A DNA stretch of 64,000 nt from Trissonchulus latispiculum (Eukaryota; Nematoda; Enoplea; Enoplida; Ironidae): the NCBI GenBank assembly GCA_030248195.1, contig JASAND010031982.1, positions 1 through 64,000 on the forward strand, written 5' to 3'. The notes under the pieces were generated by a model. It was not told the origin of the DNA, did not search any database, and was given only the letters and a program-made list of their open reading frames with translations. Within the stretch, counting starts at the first letter, position 1, and each line of letters opens with the position of its first letter. This document shows positions 12,201-56,295 of this stretch, piece after piece. Both the position numbers and the translations under genes were made by a program.

Positions 12201-14040
12201 AGTTCTATAGCACTGATGGCTTCTTCTGTCTTCAGGCTAGCTGGCTCTGGCTGAATGCTAAGCTCAAGCCAGAGACGAAGGGAGCGTAGCTCCGGAAACG
12301 GTGGCGATGAATAGGGTGAAACTGGCCATCTTTTAGACAAGAAAGAGTTCGAAAGGTAACAAGTTTACAATACTTTCTGAACGGTTTTGGTTTCCCAACT
12401 TGAAATCAGGTGCCTGCGAAGTCGTCTCTGTTCTTGACCCTAGCTGCGGTCTAAATCCACAATGTACCTACAGCGATAGGTTCCACGAATCGGCTACTGA
12501 CAGGGTTCACTTCTCAGGATCACTTCCGGATCCAACAATCTCAGATAAGTAACAACGGCGACTGACTACTGATTCCACTACAGGACTGAACGCTTCCACT
12601 GACTGCTCCACAACTGGATTATTCACGACTTCGAATCCTGATCAGCGACTGTCCGCGCACCTGAATCAAATGGGTTAAAACCCATTAGTACAAGATTATG
12701 GTGCGGGAATCGAACCCAGCAACCATTACTCGTTCCTTTGCTTTCCAGGCCCAAAATGTGCATTTTGGGCCCCATTTGAACTTGCAACTTGAAGAATTGA
12801 CTTAAAACCGTTGGTTATTGCCTGTTTGACAATATTAACCGTTTCCGGTAACTTCTTGTCACCAATTGGGCCTTCCTGGCATCTATTAACTTGTATTATC
12901 AGGATTTAACTGAACTTGCTCCGTTTTCGGCTTGAACGAATTCGTAAGGTTTCCACCTTGGGCCCGGCTGGGCCTAACTGAACTGGTAATTACACGAACC
13001 AACCTTGAGAACTGTACGAAAACTGTGCTGTTTGCTACCTATATTCGGACTTTCTTTGCTTCTGTCCTCTCCTTGCACCGACCGGCCTTCTAGGGCCATT
13101 TTGATGTGAAATGCATTGATTCTGACCAAATTTTGCACGATCTTTAGAGCAAACCATAGTATTGACGAATATTAGTATTTTCGGCTTGTGTTTGGCCTGA
13201 TTTTGTCGGTTTGTCACGGGAAATGGGTTCCTTTCCCGTGATCCTAAGATTGCATCAAATACATGTACGAAACTGGACGTTTTATGGTGCGTTTCTCATA
13301 TTGGAAGATGATCACTTGCTAAATACTTAAAATAATTATCTTAACTAATGCCTACCTACCTACTTATGCTAACTAACTAACGCCTACGTAATATTAATGT
13401 TAACTTTCGATTACCTGGTGTTTTAACGTAAAACCCTTCTTAATTATTTATTTGCAGGTGTGGGACTGAAATAACAAACTTAAAATGAAACCTACTGGCT
13501 GACTGTGAGTGAGTTTTTTGCATGTGATTAGTTTTAGTCAGTTTAAGCAAAAAGGCAAAAACTCACTCACTCACTGTCTTAGCAGCCATTCTACGCAGTC
13601 CCTACTTACCGACCTACCGAACTACGTCTACTTCTAAATCTACCTACCCTTTATCCTAGTGCCCTAACAGGGGACGTGCCGAACCGCTATTCGATCCGGT
13701 GCTGGCAACCCCAGCAGCCAGCCGAGCGGAAGTCGCGCAAACTACCACCCTTTCACACGAGCACATAATTGCATTCGTGCAAGACTGGCATATAAATTAA
13801 CAAAATTTTGATGAAAACGATTTTAAGTAAAAGTTATATATTCTTGTGGAGCTTGAAAAACTGAACATTTTTTGTGCTTACAGCACCAAAAAATGTTAAG
13901 TAAATAGTGAGAAAAACATAATTAAAGTTTGTTCCTACATATGCATAATTAGCACATCTAATGTATTAATTAAAATGCACACGCGCTGAGTTGCTAAATT
14001 GCTTCCTTATATAGGCTGGCTTAAACTTGTTCTAATTATA
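9291..14040. other. Long stretch without an assignable gene
   Basis: Mostly AT-rich intergenic DNA. A small G-rich segment with repeated GCGGGT words lies at 9818-9875. Near 12705-12735 the minus strand carries a GGGTTCGATTCCC box, as in the T-arm of a tRNA, but no full cloverleaf forms. No frame looks coding. Confidence 0.45.
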
Positions 14041-14113
14041 ACCCGTGTAGCTCAAATGGATGAGCACTGGATCTATTAATCCAGAGGACCTGAGTTCGAA
14101 TCTCAGCACGGGT
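14041..14113 (+). tRNA. tRNA-like gene with an enlarged 8-base anticodon loop
   Basis: A 73-base cloverleaf is readable. It has a perfect 7-bp acceptor stem (ACCCGTG with CACGGGT), a D-arm (GCTC/GAGC with GG in the loop), a 5-bp anticodon stem (CTGGA/TCCAG), a 5-base variable loop and a perfect T-arm (CTGAG/CTCAG around TTCGAAT). A-box and B-box promoter sequences are intact, and a TTCTTTT tract downstream could stop RNA polymerase III. The anticodon loop is TCTATTAA, eight bases instead of seven. Counting from the 3' side gives anticodon ATT (Asn), but the extra base makes identity uncertain. It may be a tRNA pseudogene, a tRNA-derived SINE head, or a tRNA with an unusual loop. CCA is not encoded. 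Confidence 0.75.
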
Positions 14114-17100
14114 CTACTTCTTTTCTTTTAGTTTGACTCATCTTTTGGCCTCTTACATGGGAAGTTAAGTGATTACGGTAACGACCGTGAACCCATGCTA
14201 ATTTTAAGCCAAAACCATTAATACCCCTATCTTAGAGCTAACTATTTCCCAATTATTAAGAACTTCAGCTAATTAATACAACAAGACTAATCTAACGTTT
14301 TCCTACCTAGAACTAACTAAACTACCAGTCCGCTAATCGGCTGTCCACCACATAAAACTAACTTCTTGGATTAATTTCGGGTTTAATTTAAACTCTTCTG
14401 TTATAACCTTGATTCGGCTATTTCTGGATTCCGTGAATGCGGCTCATCCGTCCCCTAATCGCAGGGCAACCTACACGGATGACCGGAAATCCAGCAGGTT
14501 TGGCAGACCTAAGTGGGGGTCCCCGTGACCCTAGACTGCAAATCCTGCTCTGAATCGCCGAATGTACTAACATTTCTATGTAAATTTCCTACGACTTTCA
14601 CTCCAAAACTAGCACTTTCACAGTGATTACACATCCCACCAACAAGCATTACTGATTTTAATTTATCTAAGTTTTGGGTCCAAATTGCTACTCAATTTGG
14701 CCCTATTTTCCTGCCTATTATCTGAACATTTTACTCATTCACTCTGGCAGTCCCAATACCCTTATCAGACAAAGGGGGTTTACATGGTATGCCCCTCATG
14801 CACACTCGCAATCATCCGATTTTGATTCATAACTTACACTCTACAAAACAGGGCTGGCCTTGAAACCTCACACTCCATGAGGGGTTTACTCAAGGAGCCA
14901 CTTACGTAAATTTGGGGGGGTCTCATTCACACTACAAATCACAATATTGTTTACACATACGATTATACAGACATAACAAGGCCTAACTACTCCTTAACAG
15001 AACCTACCTACTTGTAGTATGCATATTTTTGCCCTAAGTCTGGGTTAACTTTGATTCACATCTTCCAGTATTTTGCTTTAAACTTTGGAACTTTGATAAC
15101 TTTGATAAAAGAAAATTTTGTTGGATTTTAGAAACTTTGATAATTGAATTGAGAGCGGAACGAGTAATAATTGCTTAGGCAATTATTACTAAAAACAAAT
15201 CACACAAACACTTCCGCTAAGGACAGCTTCAAATTAATTAAATTAACACGGGGAAGTCGGCCATTCCCTTTAAAGCAACTTGATAATTAATAGTTAAAAA
15301 AATGGTTCTGAGTTTTAGCGCCTACTGATTTTTGGGTGAGCCGAACCACACAGATTACAGTACACAATCACAATATACAATTACAGACACTTTGGATTAG
15401 CTTCAATAGCGCCTACTTTTGCGAATATGGCCGGCAATTCCTAATTGCCGGCTGTGGGGAGAAACAGTCCCTAAAGTAACTCAGTTCTGAACATGAGGTC
15501 ATGACCAAGGGACCTCCTACCTCAACTCAGGGGTGGGTCCCCACTCAAAATCCCAATTCATTAATACAACCCCGAAAATCGCAATACACAAAAATATTTT
15601 GGGCGTACGCCCCTACAAAAATTAAGGCCATTCAGGCCGTGGCTTGGTTGTATATGGTTAATTTTAAACAAGGCCCGAAGGCCACAAAAAGTGAAGTTTT
15701 TTAGGCCAAAAAGGCCTCTTAAAAATCCCTAGAAGTGCGTTCCTGGTGCAGTTCTTGGCCGAGCATAATGCGCTCATTTGGCCCTCATCGTGTGGTGTTC
15801 GTCGTGTGCGCTCAGTTCTTAACTTCTGACCACTGTGGGTCACAAGGGGCCCCTAACTCGAGTCCTAACCTGGGAAAGCACGTCTTTTATTCCCGGCCAA
15901 AACGCTGGCACAACGGGAAGACGTGCTAGTTATGGGGGGAAAACACCCGACCGCTCTCGGCCGAGTCTCAGACGAACACTGAGAAAGATTTGAAAATTTC
16001 CAGTGAGCTGACAGGAGTCTGACAGCTCACTGGTGTTTACTTTGCTGGCGGATTTCTTTTGATTTTATTGGGGCTTCCAGAAATTTCTGGAAGCTCCCTA
16101 TGTTAAAGCGTGTGCCCAACTCGGGCTGGCCACGCGGCTGGTCCGTTGGAGGGGAGATTAACGAGAAAATGGAGTTATTACCCTCCAACTGACCCTAATT
16201 TTGATTTATTTCCCAAGCTGAATTTTGGGAAACTTTGCAGACTTTTTGGTTACCACGTAAAGGTAACCAAAGGGGAAATTGCTGGCTTTAAAATTAAAGT
16301 TAAAAGAATTGAAAAGCAAAATTGTACAAAATAAAGGCCACTCGGGGCCGAATATGGAAAAATAAATATTAATTGCCAATTTGGCCGTGTTATTTAGGAA
16401 AATTTATGTTTATTATTTTTAGGCATTCCCTTGTCTCCTAGCCCCTTTCTTTCTTCTTGGGCTTGACCTTTCGGCCGTAGACAAGGGAAGCCGCTCGTCT
16501 ATCCCAGCAACAATTGTCCTTCCTCACCAAGACTCTAAGTCTCGCTGGAAAAGAAACGGAAGGGCAATTGTTGCGTAAAAAATATGCATACCAATAACTA
16601 CGCAATTTTCCAGAGAATAAAAGTTAAATATTATTAATCTACGTACCTAGTTACCTAAGACTAACTATTCTTACTTCTTTTAAATTATTGGGGAGGGAGC
16701 TAAGCCCCCTCCGAACGTAATTTCACACCTAATGTGTGTGTTAAGTTCCTCTCTGCGAGGCAAGTCTCTGCTGGGAGAGAGCCAGCAGAGGCTCAGGGGA
16801 TGTGAATGGAAACATGAATGGGCGTAACCTCACACATAGTTACGCATTGTTATAAGGTCACCTAAGGCCAATATTGCAAAATTAAAATGTAACTAATCAA
16901 AACTTCTTTTACTTATAACTTTCGCACTATTGGGAGTTAGGCGACCGGGTTTGGAGTTTTAGAATCGGCAGAGAATTGCCTTTCAGATAAGCCCAACTTA
17001 TATTTTGACCAAAATTTGCACAAATTGACTAATTATCACCTAAATAATGCAGATTATACCTAATTAGTACCTATGAACACTAATCAACACTATTCCGTGC

Positions 17101-18390
17101 CCCTAATAGGCGAATTATGGCCTTAGTTTGACCCATCTTCCAATATTCGCATTTATTAACTGCGTAAAACGTTTTAACTCGAAGTTTCTGGCTAAATGGT
17201 TGGTTATTCAACAACTTCTTTCTTCGAACTTATTTTCCTTGATGCTTTTCAGCTGTTTTAACCAGTTTCTAAGTGATTTCCTAATTGTGTGAGGCCTGAT
17301 TCGTGGCCTGGGAAGAGTAACGACTCCTCCATTATACAGAAAATCATACTGGGGCCTATTGCTGACCCGGGAAGGGTAACGACCCCTCCATTACTGACTA
17401 ATGACCTACGTAAGCTTCCTTAGACTATGTTCCACTGAGATTCTATTCCATTTTCGTGTCATTTGCGTGAGCGTAATACTATTTTTTTGCCTTATTCTTC
17501 CTATTTACACTAGAACCTATGTCCCTAATGACGGGTTTCTGGGGGGTTTCACACTGACTGGCAACTCTGGTGATTACAGGACAGTTACTTTATACTATGC
17601 TTGGACGTTTCACAGTTCACATCAAGGTTTCACAGGCACGCCACTCATAACCAGTGTATTAGAAAACTAAATCAATTCCATTAAGAGCCACAATCTACGA
17701 CAAGCTGAGCTTTCCATGGTCATTTTCAGGTTTTACTTTGCCTTTTCCATTACAAATTGTGCTGAAAAGCTCATAAATGCACATACAATCGGAAACAAAT
17801 TATCTTCTTTGATAATTCGAAAATTTTACCGTTTCTATAGGTGAAATTTAATAGGTATTAAAATTGTTCGAGTTTTATACAACGCTCGCCTATCGAAATC
17901 GCCTATTAAATTGGAAAAATCGCCAATTCCCTATTGTAATTGAAAATTAGTTTTATGCAACACTCTCAGCCTATTTACCTATTGACCTATTGAAAGTTTT
18001 ATGCAACGGGCCCCTGCATGTGAATTGGTGTATGGCTTGTTTATTGTTTGTGGCTTGTGATACAAACAAAGTGCTTGCCGACGTCATATTTAAAGTTTAA
18101 GGATACGTCATACATAATCACAATATGTAAAAGGATGTGCATGAAAACAAACTTTTAGTGTTACATAAATTAGTTTGCAAAATTACAAGTTACTATAATT
18201 ACTTACACAGTTAACACAGTGAAAACAGTTTTACTGACATCATAATTAAAAGCTTAAACTGTTTATTAAATAATTAATGCTTTTACGATGTAGGTTATTG
18301 ATAACTTAAATAAGCTTTGGCTTTCGGTACGATTTCATGCAAGACAAGACAGTGCGTTTTAGCTCCCAAAGAAAAGAAAAGAAAAGATAG
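14114..18390. other. Long stretch without an assignable gene
   Basis: AT-rich DNA with many short CTAAC/CTACC-type words and local duplications, for example GGGAAG-GTAACGAC-CCTCCATTA at about 17307 and 17370. Frames of 60-90 codons occur, including one with a hydrophobic segment at 17401-17670, but none shows family motifs. It may be decayed transposon sequence. Confidence 0.4.
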
Positions 18391-18399
18391 AACCATAGT

Positions 18400-19400
18400 T
18401 CCCTTCATAGGTGTACCCGGGGGGTGGGGGGAACCCCTCCCCCCAAATGGAAAAGTGCCGACCCCACCGTCTAAATTTTGGAGGCAGACCCCAACCCCAA
18501 ATGGTCAAATCCCAGACCCCACCCCACCCGTCCCCACCATAGTTTCCTTTGGGGGGGGGGTATACCCCCCCAAAAATTTTGACCAAGTTTACCCCCCCCC
18601 CAGAATTTTTGACTTGCCCTCCCCCAACCTTCGGCTACCCCCCCCCCCAACCCCCCTCAGCGATTTTCGGGCCCAAAAAGTTAGCTAAATTTGGCCGAAA
18701 AATGGTCAGGTCAGGTCTAGGGGGAGCGCATACAGGGGTATATGCATATATATAGTTGGGGGAGGGTATGTCAAAAAATCAGGGGGTAGAGTTGGTCGAA
18801 AATTTTGGGGGATACCCCCACCCCAAAGGCAACTAACTGTTCCCCTCACTTGTCTCCATAGGTGTAAGGCGGGGGGGGGTTGGGGGGGGTAGCCCCCCCC
18901 AAGCCTTTTTTCAACCCTCCCCCAAAACTTTTTGGGGGGGGACGTCCCCCCCCAACTGGGGGGGGGGGGGGTAGTCGCGCCGAAGGCGCGAAAAATGGCC
19001 TAAAATTGGGTATTTTTAGGGTAAATTTTGAAAAAATTTTCAAAAATGTCCAAATTTTTGGCTTAAACTGTTTATTATTATGAGAAGTACACGTTTTTAA
19101 CTGTATTATGGATCTTATGACTCAATATTGTCCTTTTTTTGGACTTGGAAACATGTTGGCAATCAAGTTTTTGAGTTTAAAACCACTGTCTAATGTTAAA
19201 ATTACTTTATGGTTAGATGTTTTTTATCATTAGAAACGGCTGAAAATGCGATTTTTGGCATAAAAAATGAAAAATTTTTTTGGGGGAGGGTTGGGGGGGT
19301 CCTGGGGGGGGTTGGGGGGGGTCGCCAGAGGGGGCCCCCCCAGAAAATGTTGGGGGGGGAGCCTCCCCCACCCCAAATCTCCGTTACACCTATGCTTGTC
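18400..19400. repeat. Cluster of three G/C-tract repeats
   Basis: Three adjacent units (about 18400-18835, 18850-19080 and 19260-19400) have runs of 7-14 G or C around AT-rich cores. The second core contains the hairpin GCGCCGAAGGCGCG at about 18977. Translated frames here give only proline/glycine runs and are not genes. The edges repeatedly carry TACACCTATG or its complement. Confidence 0.7.
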
Positions 19401-19633
19401 TCCTCTCTGCTCCCTCTATTCATTCATAGGCATAGGCATAAATGTAACGGGGATTTGGGGTGGGGGCTCATTTTTTGGTACGCTGAGAATTTCTATCATA
19501 CATTCGAGCCACAACCTTTCATTCAGAAAATATAGTAGAACTATTTTACAAGAAATTGATCGCTATACACAATCAAATGCAGAAAAACCATGATTTGAAA
19601 ACATTAGTGTCTAATGTCTATTTATTATAATTA

Positions 19634-19690
19634 GAGATGCACCAGGGCCGCCACTACCGGGGCCGGGGCCACCTTGGCCGAAGGCGCGTA
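19634..19690. mobile_element. Isolated end of a hAT-like MITE
   Basis: The sequence begins TAGAGATGCACC and continues into GGGGCCG words. It matches the reverse complement of the right end of the element at 43597-44035 (TAGTGGCGGCCCCGGTGCAT). No matching opposite end is visible nearby, so this is probably a truncated copy. Confidence 0.6.
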
Positions 19691-21262
19691 AATTTTTGTT
19701 TTTCCTGCTTTTCCTCCTTTCTGGATCTTAATTTTTCTGACCTTCGAAACCTGACAGGGGGGGCGGCCGCCAAACCTCTTAGGTGCGCCCCTGGTTTGGG
19801 GGCGGGCGGGGGACCCCTTCACCCAACGACATTTAGACAGGCCCCCGACCCCGACCCTCTCCCAAAAATTTGTGGCTGGTTACCCTTACCTCCAAATCGG
19901 TTTTTTAGCGACCCCCACCCTTAAGCTTTCCTAAAAATCCGGCGATGCCTGAAAAATGTTTAAAAATTTTCCTTTAAAACCCTATATATATTTTGTTGAC
20001 TCTTGATGTCTTAGGGCCGGCAGACTGTAATTCTGGAAGGGGTGACCCCTGGGTTTTTTTTTGCGCCACAAACTGCGAAATTTCGCAATTTTTTTCTGAA
20101 ATACGCAAAAAATTTTGGGCCGTTGCGCCACAGTACGCAAAAATTTTTGAGCCAAAATATGCTTAAAAAATGCGATTTGGAGTCAAAAATTTAAAAATTC
20201 TCCTAATTTTTGCTGAGGGCTACCGCCCCCAGACCCCCGCCTTGTGTGTACATTTGCTTATTTGAGTTTACTCCAAAACTTTGTGGTTGTTCGTTGTTGA
20301 TTGATGTTGATGCTAAAGCGTTGTATTGTATCAGCTATGTTTTGTTTTCCACTAATTCAAAAGTGCCTTTGCAAAACTGTTTGGGGCATCAAAGTATTTT
20401 ATACAACACATCAAGTGCAGGAACCGTACGTTGATTACAAAATGAAAATTGTAGATGTAATCTGTTCAGCTCTACGAAGCTTACCCCTCGCACGTGGCCG
20501 CACAATTTTCTTGGAACAAACGAAAATGCATGGTTTCTGAATCAACTATTTATTAATTTCTTGAAAAGTTTTGAACTACAAAAGATATTCTTGAAAAATA
20601 GTTGCGCCTTCGGCGCATCTACGTAATTGTTCTTATTTTGTTCCCAGCTTCAACATTATCGTTCTTTCTTTAGCGTATCCGTCTCTGATCTTTCTTTAAT
20701 GTCGTCAAAACGACATAATGTTAAATATAATCAAAATACGCTGTATTTCTTTATATATGTCGAAAACAAGATAGTGAAATCGCGAAAAATGTTTTTCAGA
20801 ATACAAATTTCTTGCGAAAACACTCACAGTTCCGAAGTCCAATTTTCAACAAATTCCTGCTGATAAATGTTTCATATATAATTATTCACGCACTTTCGAG
20901 TTGCGTAAAATTTTCTAAGGCTCCTCTCTGGCGTGGGAAAACAATAAATTAAGCATTTAAAATGCTTTAAAACGTTAAATAAAGTATAAAATAACGCAAA
21001 AATCGGTTTTTTGAGAGAAAACAGGCGTGGCGAAATTTTTTTCCAAATTACGCAAAAAATTTTGGGGCACTGCGCCACGGACCGCAAAAAGTTCGGACGA
21101 AAAAAAACACAGGGCGACCCAAGTCTTGGGACTGAGGTGCCCTCCACCCCCCCCCCCGGTAGGAAAAAGCCAGCTGTTACAACGTGTATGTGTTTTCTTA
21201 TTCGTGTACGTATACATAACTTAGGTAGTTGATTCATTGGTGCCAACAAATTTATTTCTGAA
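19691..21262. other. Upstream region of the HELLS gene, no clear feature
   Basis: AT-rich sequence with small G/C-tract fragments (20030-20110, 21050-21165) and a GCGCCTTCGGCGC hairpin at about 20604. No promoter element can be assigned with confidence. An in-frame TGA at 21230 limits upstream extension of the first HELLS exon, unless a further exon is spliced in below it. Confidence 0.4.
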
Positions 21263-53079
<31,817 letters not shown>

Positions 53080-53408
53080 GTCTGACGACGACCCCCTCCT
53101 CCCCCCCAACTGTTTTCCGGAAGACTTTTTGCCTGACACTGTTCTACTCTCTACTCTACTCTATGGATTTTTCCTGTCGTTCACTCTCACTGGTGTTAAC
53201 CGATGAAATAGTCACTCATTCTTGTTTTGCGATACTTGATTCCTCATCTTTTCATTACTTACTTGTTTTTTTGTTGTATTATTTCTGCTTTCATTTTCGC
53301 AATTGTTTACTTCCGGTTTTTCTTGCCTTTTTGTACGCGGAACGTACTGTATTAGAGGGTTCTTTTTGTGACGATTGTTTATTAATTTCCAATTTTGCTC
53401 ATTTCTGC

Positions 53409-53842
53409 GGTCTCTTGCGCTCCCCACCTCCAGCCATAACTTTTGATTTTTTGACCAATAGCTTTGAAATCTGGTATGGGTGCATACTGGAGGCTTATAA
53501 ATTCAAAAATTCAAAAATTTTAAATTTTTTTAAAAATTTTAAATTGTTTGGTAAGGGGGGACCGAGGGGAACCAAAAAATTTTGCTGAAAACTTGCATAG
53601 GGGGGTTTTCAAGGGTGCTGAGCACGAATCTGAAAACCGTTTTTCGATTCAACTTTTCGTTAGCTCAGTATAAGCTTACATGTTAAGCTTACAGCTTTAG
53701 CTCAGCTACCAAACAAAAATTTAAAATTTTTAAAAAAATTTTAAATTTTTGAATTCATAAGCCTCCATTATGCACCCACACCAAATTTCTAAGTTATTGG
53801 CCAAAAAATCAAAAGTTATGGGTGGGGGGAGCGCAAGAGACC
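53409..53842. mobile_element. Foldback MITE in the HELLS 3' flank/UTR
   Basis: The left end GGTCTCTTGCGCTCCCC and right GGGGAGCGCAAGAGACC are inverted. Complementarity continues for about 130 bases (CATAACTTTTGATTTTTTGG, GGCTTATAAATTC). Non-coding; it lies between the HELLS stop and the first AATAAA. Confidence 0.88.
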
Positions 53843-54086
53843 CCATGTCTGTGGTACTTTATTTGAATTGGTTCTTTACCAGAAGAGCTTACGTCTTAGT
53901 TGGTTGCTTTTCTTTCCGTGCTATGTTGCAATTTATTTGCTCACTGCTGCATATCGTCTTGTCTGTCCAAAATTTTTCATTCTCAATTTAAAATGGAATT
54001 AGAAAATTTGAGGGCCCTCATCTTTCTTTAGTGTTTAGTTTACGCTTGCTTAGGATTTTTCTTAGAGTTAAAACCAAGAGAACATT

Positions 54087-54163
54087 AATAAAATTGCTCA
54101 GTTTGTAGGTAACGTCAGTTTTAGTGTTGTTTTCAGTTTTGTTTTACTTGTTTGTTCAATAAA
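54087..54163 (+). promoter_or_regulatory. Candidate polyadenylation signals for HELLS
   Basis: AATAAA occurs at 54087-54092 and 54158-54163, about 1 kb after the HELLS stop. The second is followed by GT-rich sequence (TGTATGTGTTCGG). If used, the 3' UTR contains the foldback MITE at 53409-53842. Confidence 0.5.
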
Positions 54164-55270
54164 TCGTCTCGTTTAGATGCTGAATAATTGTATGTGTTCG
54201 GTTAGGAACTTGTCAGTGTTAGGAAATCAGAACAGCCTCAGCAGAAATTGCTGCCACCTTTTACGTGTAGGTGTTAAGATCTAAGTCTAAACTAGGATTA
54301 GCATTCAGTAGCAACTCTTGTGACGAGTGGTGACTTCATAGTTGCAGTCGCATTTCGCAAGTGAAAGCGCCTATATAAGCGTCTGCGTGCGTTCGTGAGC
54401 ATGCGTCCGCAGTTATGTAATTTTAATCTGCCAAAGCTCCGGGTTATAGACAGGCAGGTTGACGCATGCCTTTGGATGACCACGATAACGACTTGGATCT
54501 CAGTCTTGCCTTCGTTGACTTCTATGTTCCACGCGCCAATATTTCTCTTCGACAGCACCAAAAGTGTACACAGGAGTCGGGAAAAGTTTCCGGCAGCTCA
54601 TAACCGTAACTATGTCGTAGTCCCTTCAGTACACAAATTATACCTAGAATTAAAACTAAGCGGACAGCTCAAAAAGTTACACTGTGCTGAAGTGACAGCC
54701 TTAAGCTTTTGGGAGGGGGGATTGTCATGGTGTAGTTTTCCCAGTTTGAATGGCCTTCCGGAAAAACGACACTGGTGTGAGTTTTTCCTGGAGAAAATCT
54801 ACAACAGTGCAGTGTTTTGGAAAGGTGGTAAGGTGTCAGTTTTTCTTTGTTGTTGTTGAAACCGAAACACTGTCTTTAGATTACTTTTCAGCGAACTCTG
54901 AAAATATACAACTTTTCATAAAAATCGTAAAAAATCTTTGGTTGGCTCCCCTTAAATTGCAGTTTTACCCATGTGGTTAACCCCGTCAAAGCTTAAACTA
55001 TAAAACTTTGCTGCAGATTGGTCAATAATTCGTTGAAATGGATCCGTGCTAAATTTCAGCAAAATCGGTTAGAAAATGCAAGTTACACAGGGATTCGCCC
55101 GGATCACCCTAGTACAGGATGACGCTAGATTGAAGGTGTAATAAATGTCTGTTAATGAAATTAGTAAATATCTTCTTTTGCTGTTTTATTTTATTTAAAA
55201 TTTTCCAAACGTAAAGAAGTTTTTCTAAATCTCAAATGGTGAAAAGTTGGTCATTACGTAAGCAAAAATT
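54164..55270. other. Intergenic, no clear gene
   Basis: A 154-codon plus-strand frame (54395-54859) and an 87-codon antisense frame exist, but neither shows a recognisable domain. Near 55040-55110 the text (AAATTTCAGCAAAATCGG) resembles common repeat wording. Confidence 0.4.
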
Positions 55271-55274
55271 ATAT

Positions 55275-55580
55275 TATTATTTTAACTCTTTTCACATATG
55301 CAGAGAGTTAACTTTAACTCTACCAGTTTTAACTCTTTTCGCGAATGCACAGAGTTAATTTTAACTCTACCAGTTTTAACTCTTTTAACTCTTTTCGCGA
55401 ATGCACAGAGCTAATTTTAACTCTGCCAGTTTTAACTCTTTTAACTCTTTGATTTTTAACCCTGCAGAGTTAAAAGAGTTAAAAACGGACAGAGTTAAAT
55501 TTAACCCTGCGCATTCATGAAAAGGGTTAAAAGAGTTAATTTTAACTCTACTCTACTCTACTCTACTCTACCCATTCGCG
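55275..55580. repeat. AACTCT / AGAGTT dyad array
   Basis: Words TTTTAACTCT and AGAGTTAA repeat in both orientations with GCGAATGCACAGAG spacers, ending in a (CTACT)n run at 55549-55571. The array is self-complementary, like the CCAGTA arrays elsewhere. Confidence 0.8.
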
Positions 55581-56295
55581 AAAAGGCCCTAAGACTGCAC
55601 TCGTAATTTACATGTGCAATGATTGCCTTTGCATTCTAAAGATTCATTTTTGTTTGCTTTCATTTTGAATTTACTTCGAAGCAGTTTACTATACCAACAT
55701 GAATCAAAACCTAATGCAATTTACATAAACTTGACTTGACTAAAATCATTTGTATTATTTATACTATTTTGCAATATTTTATATTTATATTTAACAGAAT
55801 TTAGATGAACACTACAGATAATCCTTCTGAGCCTATACATCTGCACATCCTTGAGCTTATCTATGCAGTTCAGGGCAGCGTGCAGATATTTGGAAACGGT
55901 CTAATTATAGCGATTATTGTCACAACCAGGTCGCTACATCGCCGGGAATACATCTTACCGGCCGTTCTGGCGGTAACCGAGTGCATTCTTGGCTGGGGCT
56001 TCCTGATCGTCGCTATCTAGCGATCCTCTGTTCGTTTCGCTCAGCAAAATCAGGAGCTACAGACGTCCTGGGAATGCTTCTGGAAACCGCACAACCAACT
56101 CTTTATGATCGGAGACTATCTCATGCCTATAGCTCTAGTATTGATCTCAATTGATCGACTAATTTCCTGCACAGGCATAAAACTATATCTAAAGTTTGGA
56201 AAGAATATTGTTTCAGGCCTTATTGTAGTCGGAGTTTCAGCCGTAGTAGTATTGTACGCTACTTCAGTCAGAGAATCTTTGGTAGCGCTAAGGCT

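Noticed and set aside
12700..12760. tRNA gene on the minus strand
   Set aside because: A B-box-like GGGTTCGATTCCC is present, but no acceptor, D-arm or anticodon arm pairs with it.
14041..14113. Amber suppressor tRNA that could read the TAG in the GPCR
   Set aside because: CTA occurs in the loop, but the stem register and U33 position place ATT as the anticodon. A simple pseudogene explanation is enough for the TAG.
17401..17670. 89-codon frame with a membrane-like segment
   Set aside because: Single short hydrophobic stretch in unassigned DNA, with no supporting motif or neighbour.
18317..19593. Proline- and glycine-rich open frames on both strands
   Set aside because: They arise from long C and G runs in repeats. 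Frames on opposite strands are equally open and no domain is present. The same applies at 32208-32543, 33266-33781 and 39943-40412.
53163..53588. 141-codon frame after the HELLS stop
   Set aside because: It enters the foldback MITE at 53409 and reads low-complexity Phe/Asn-rich sequence. It is 3' flank, not a gene.
54395..54859. 154-codon frame downstream of HELLS
   Set aside because: No family resemblance, overlaps an antisense frame of similar quality, and lacks nearby splice or promoter evidence.
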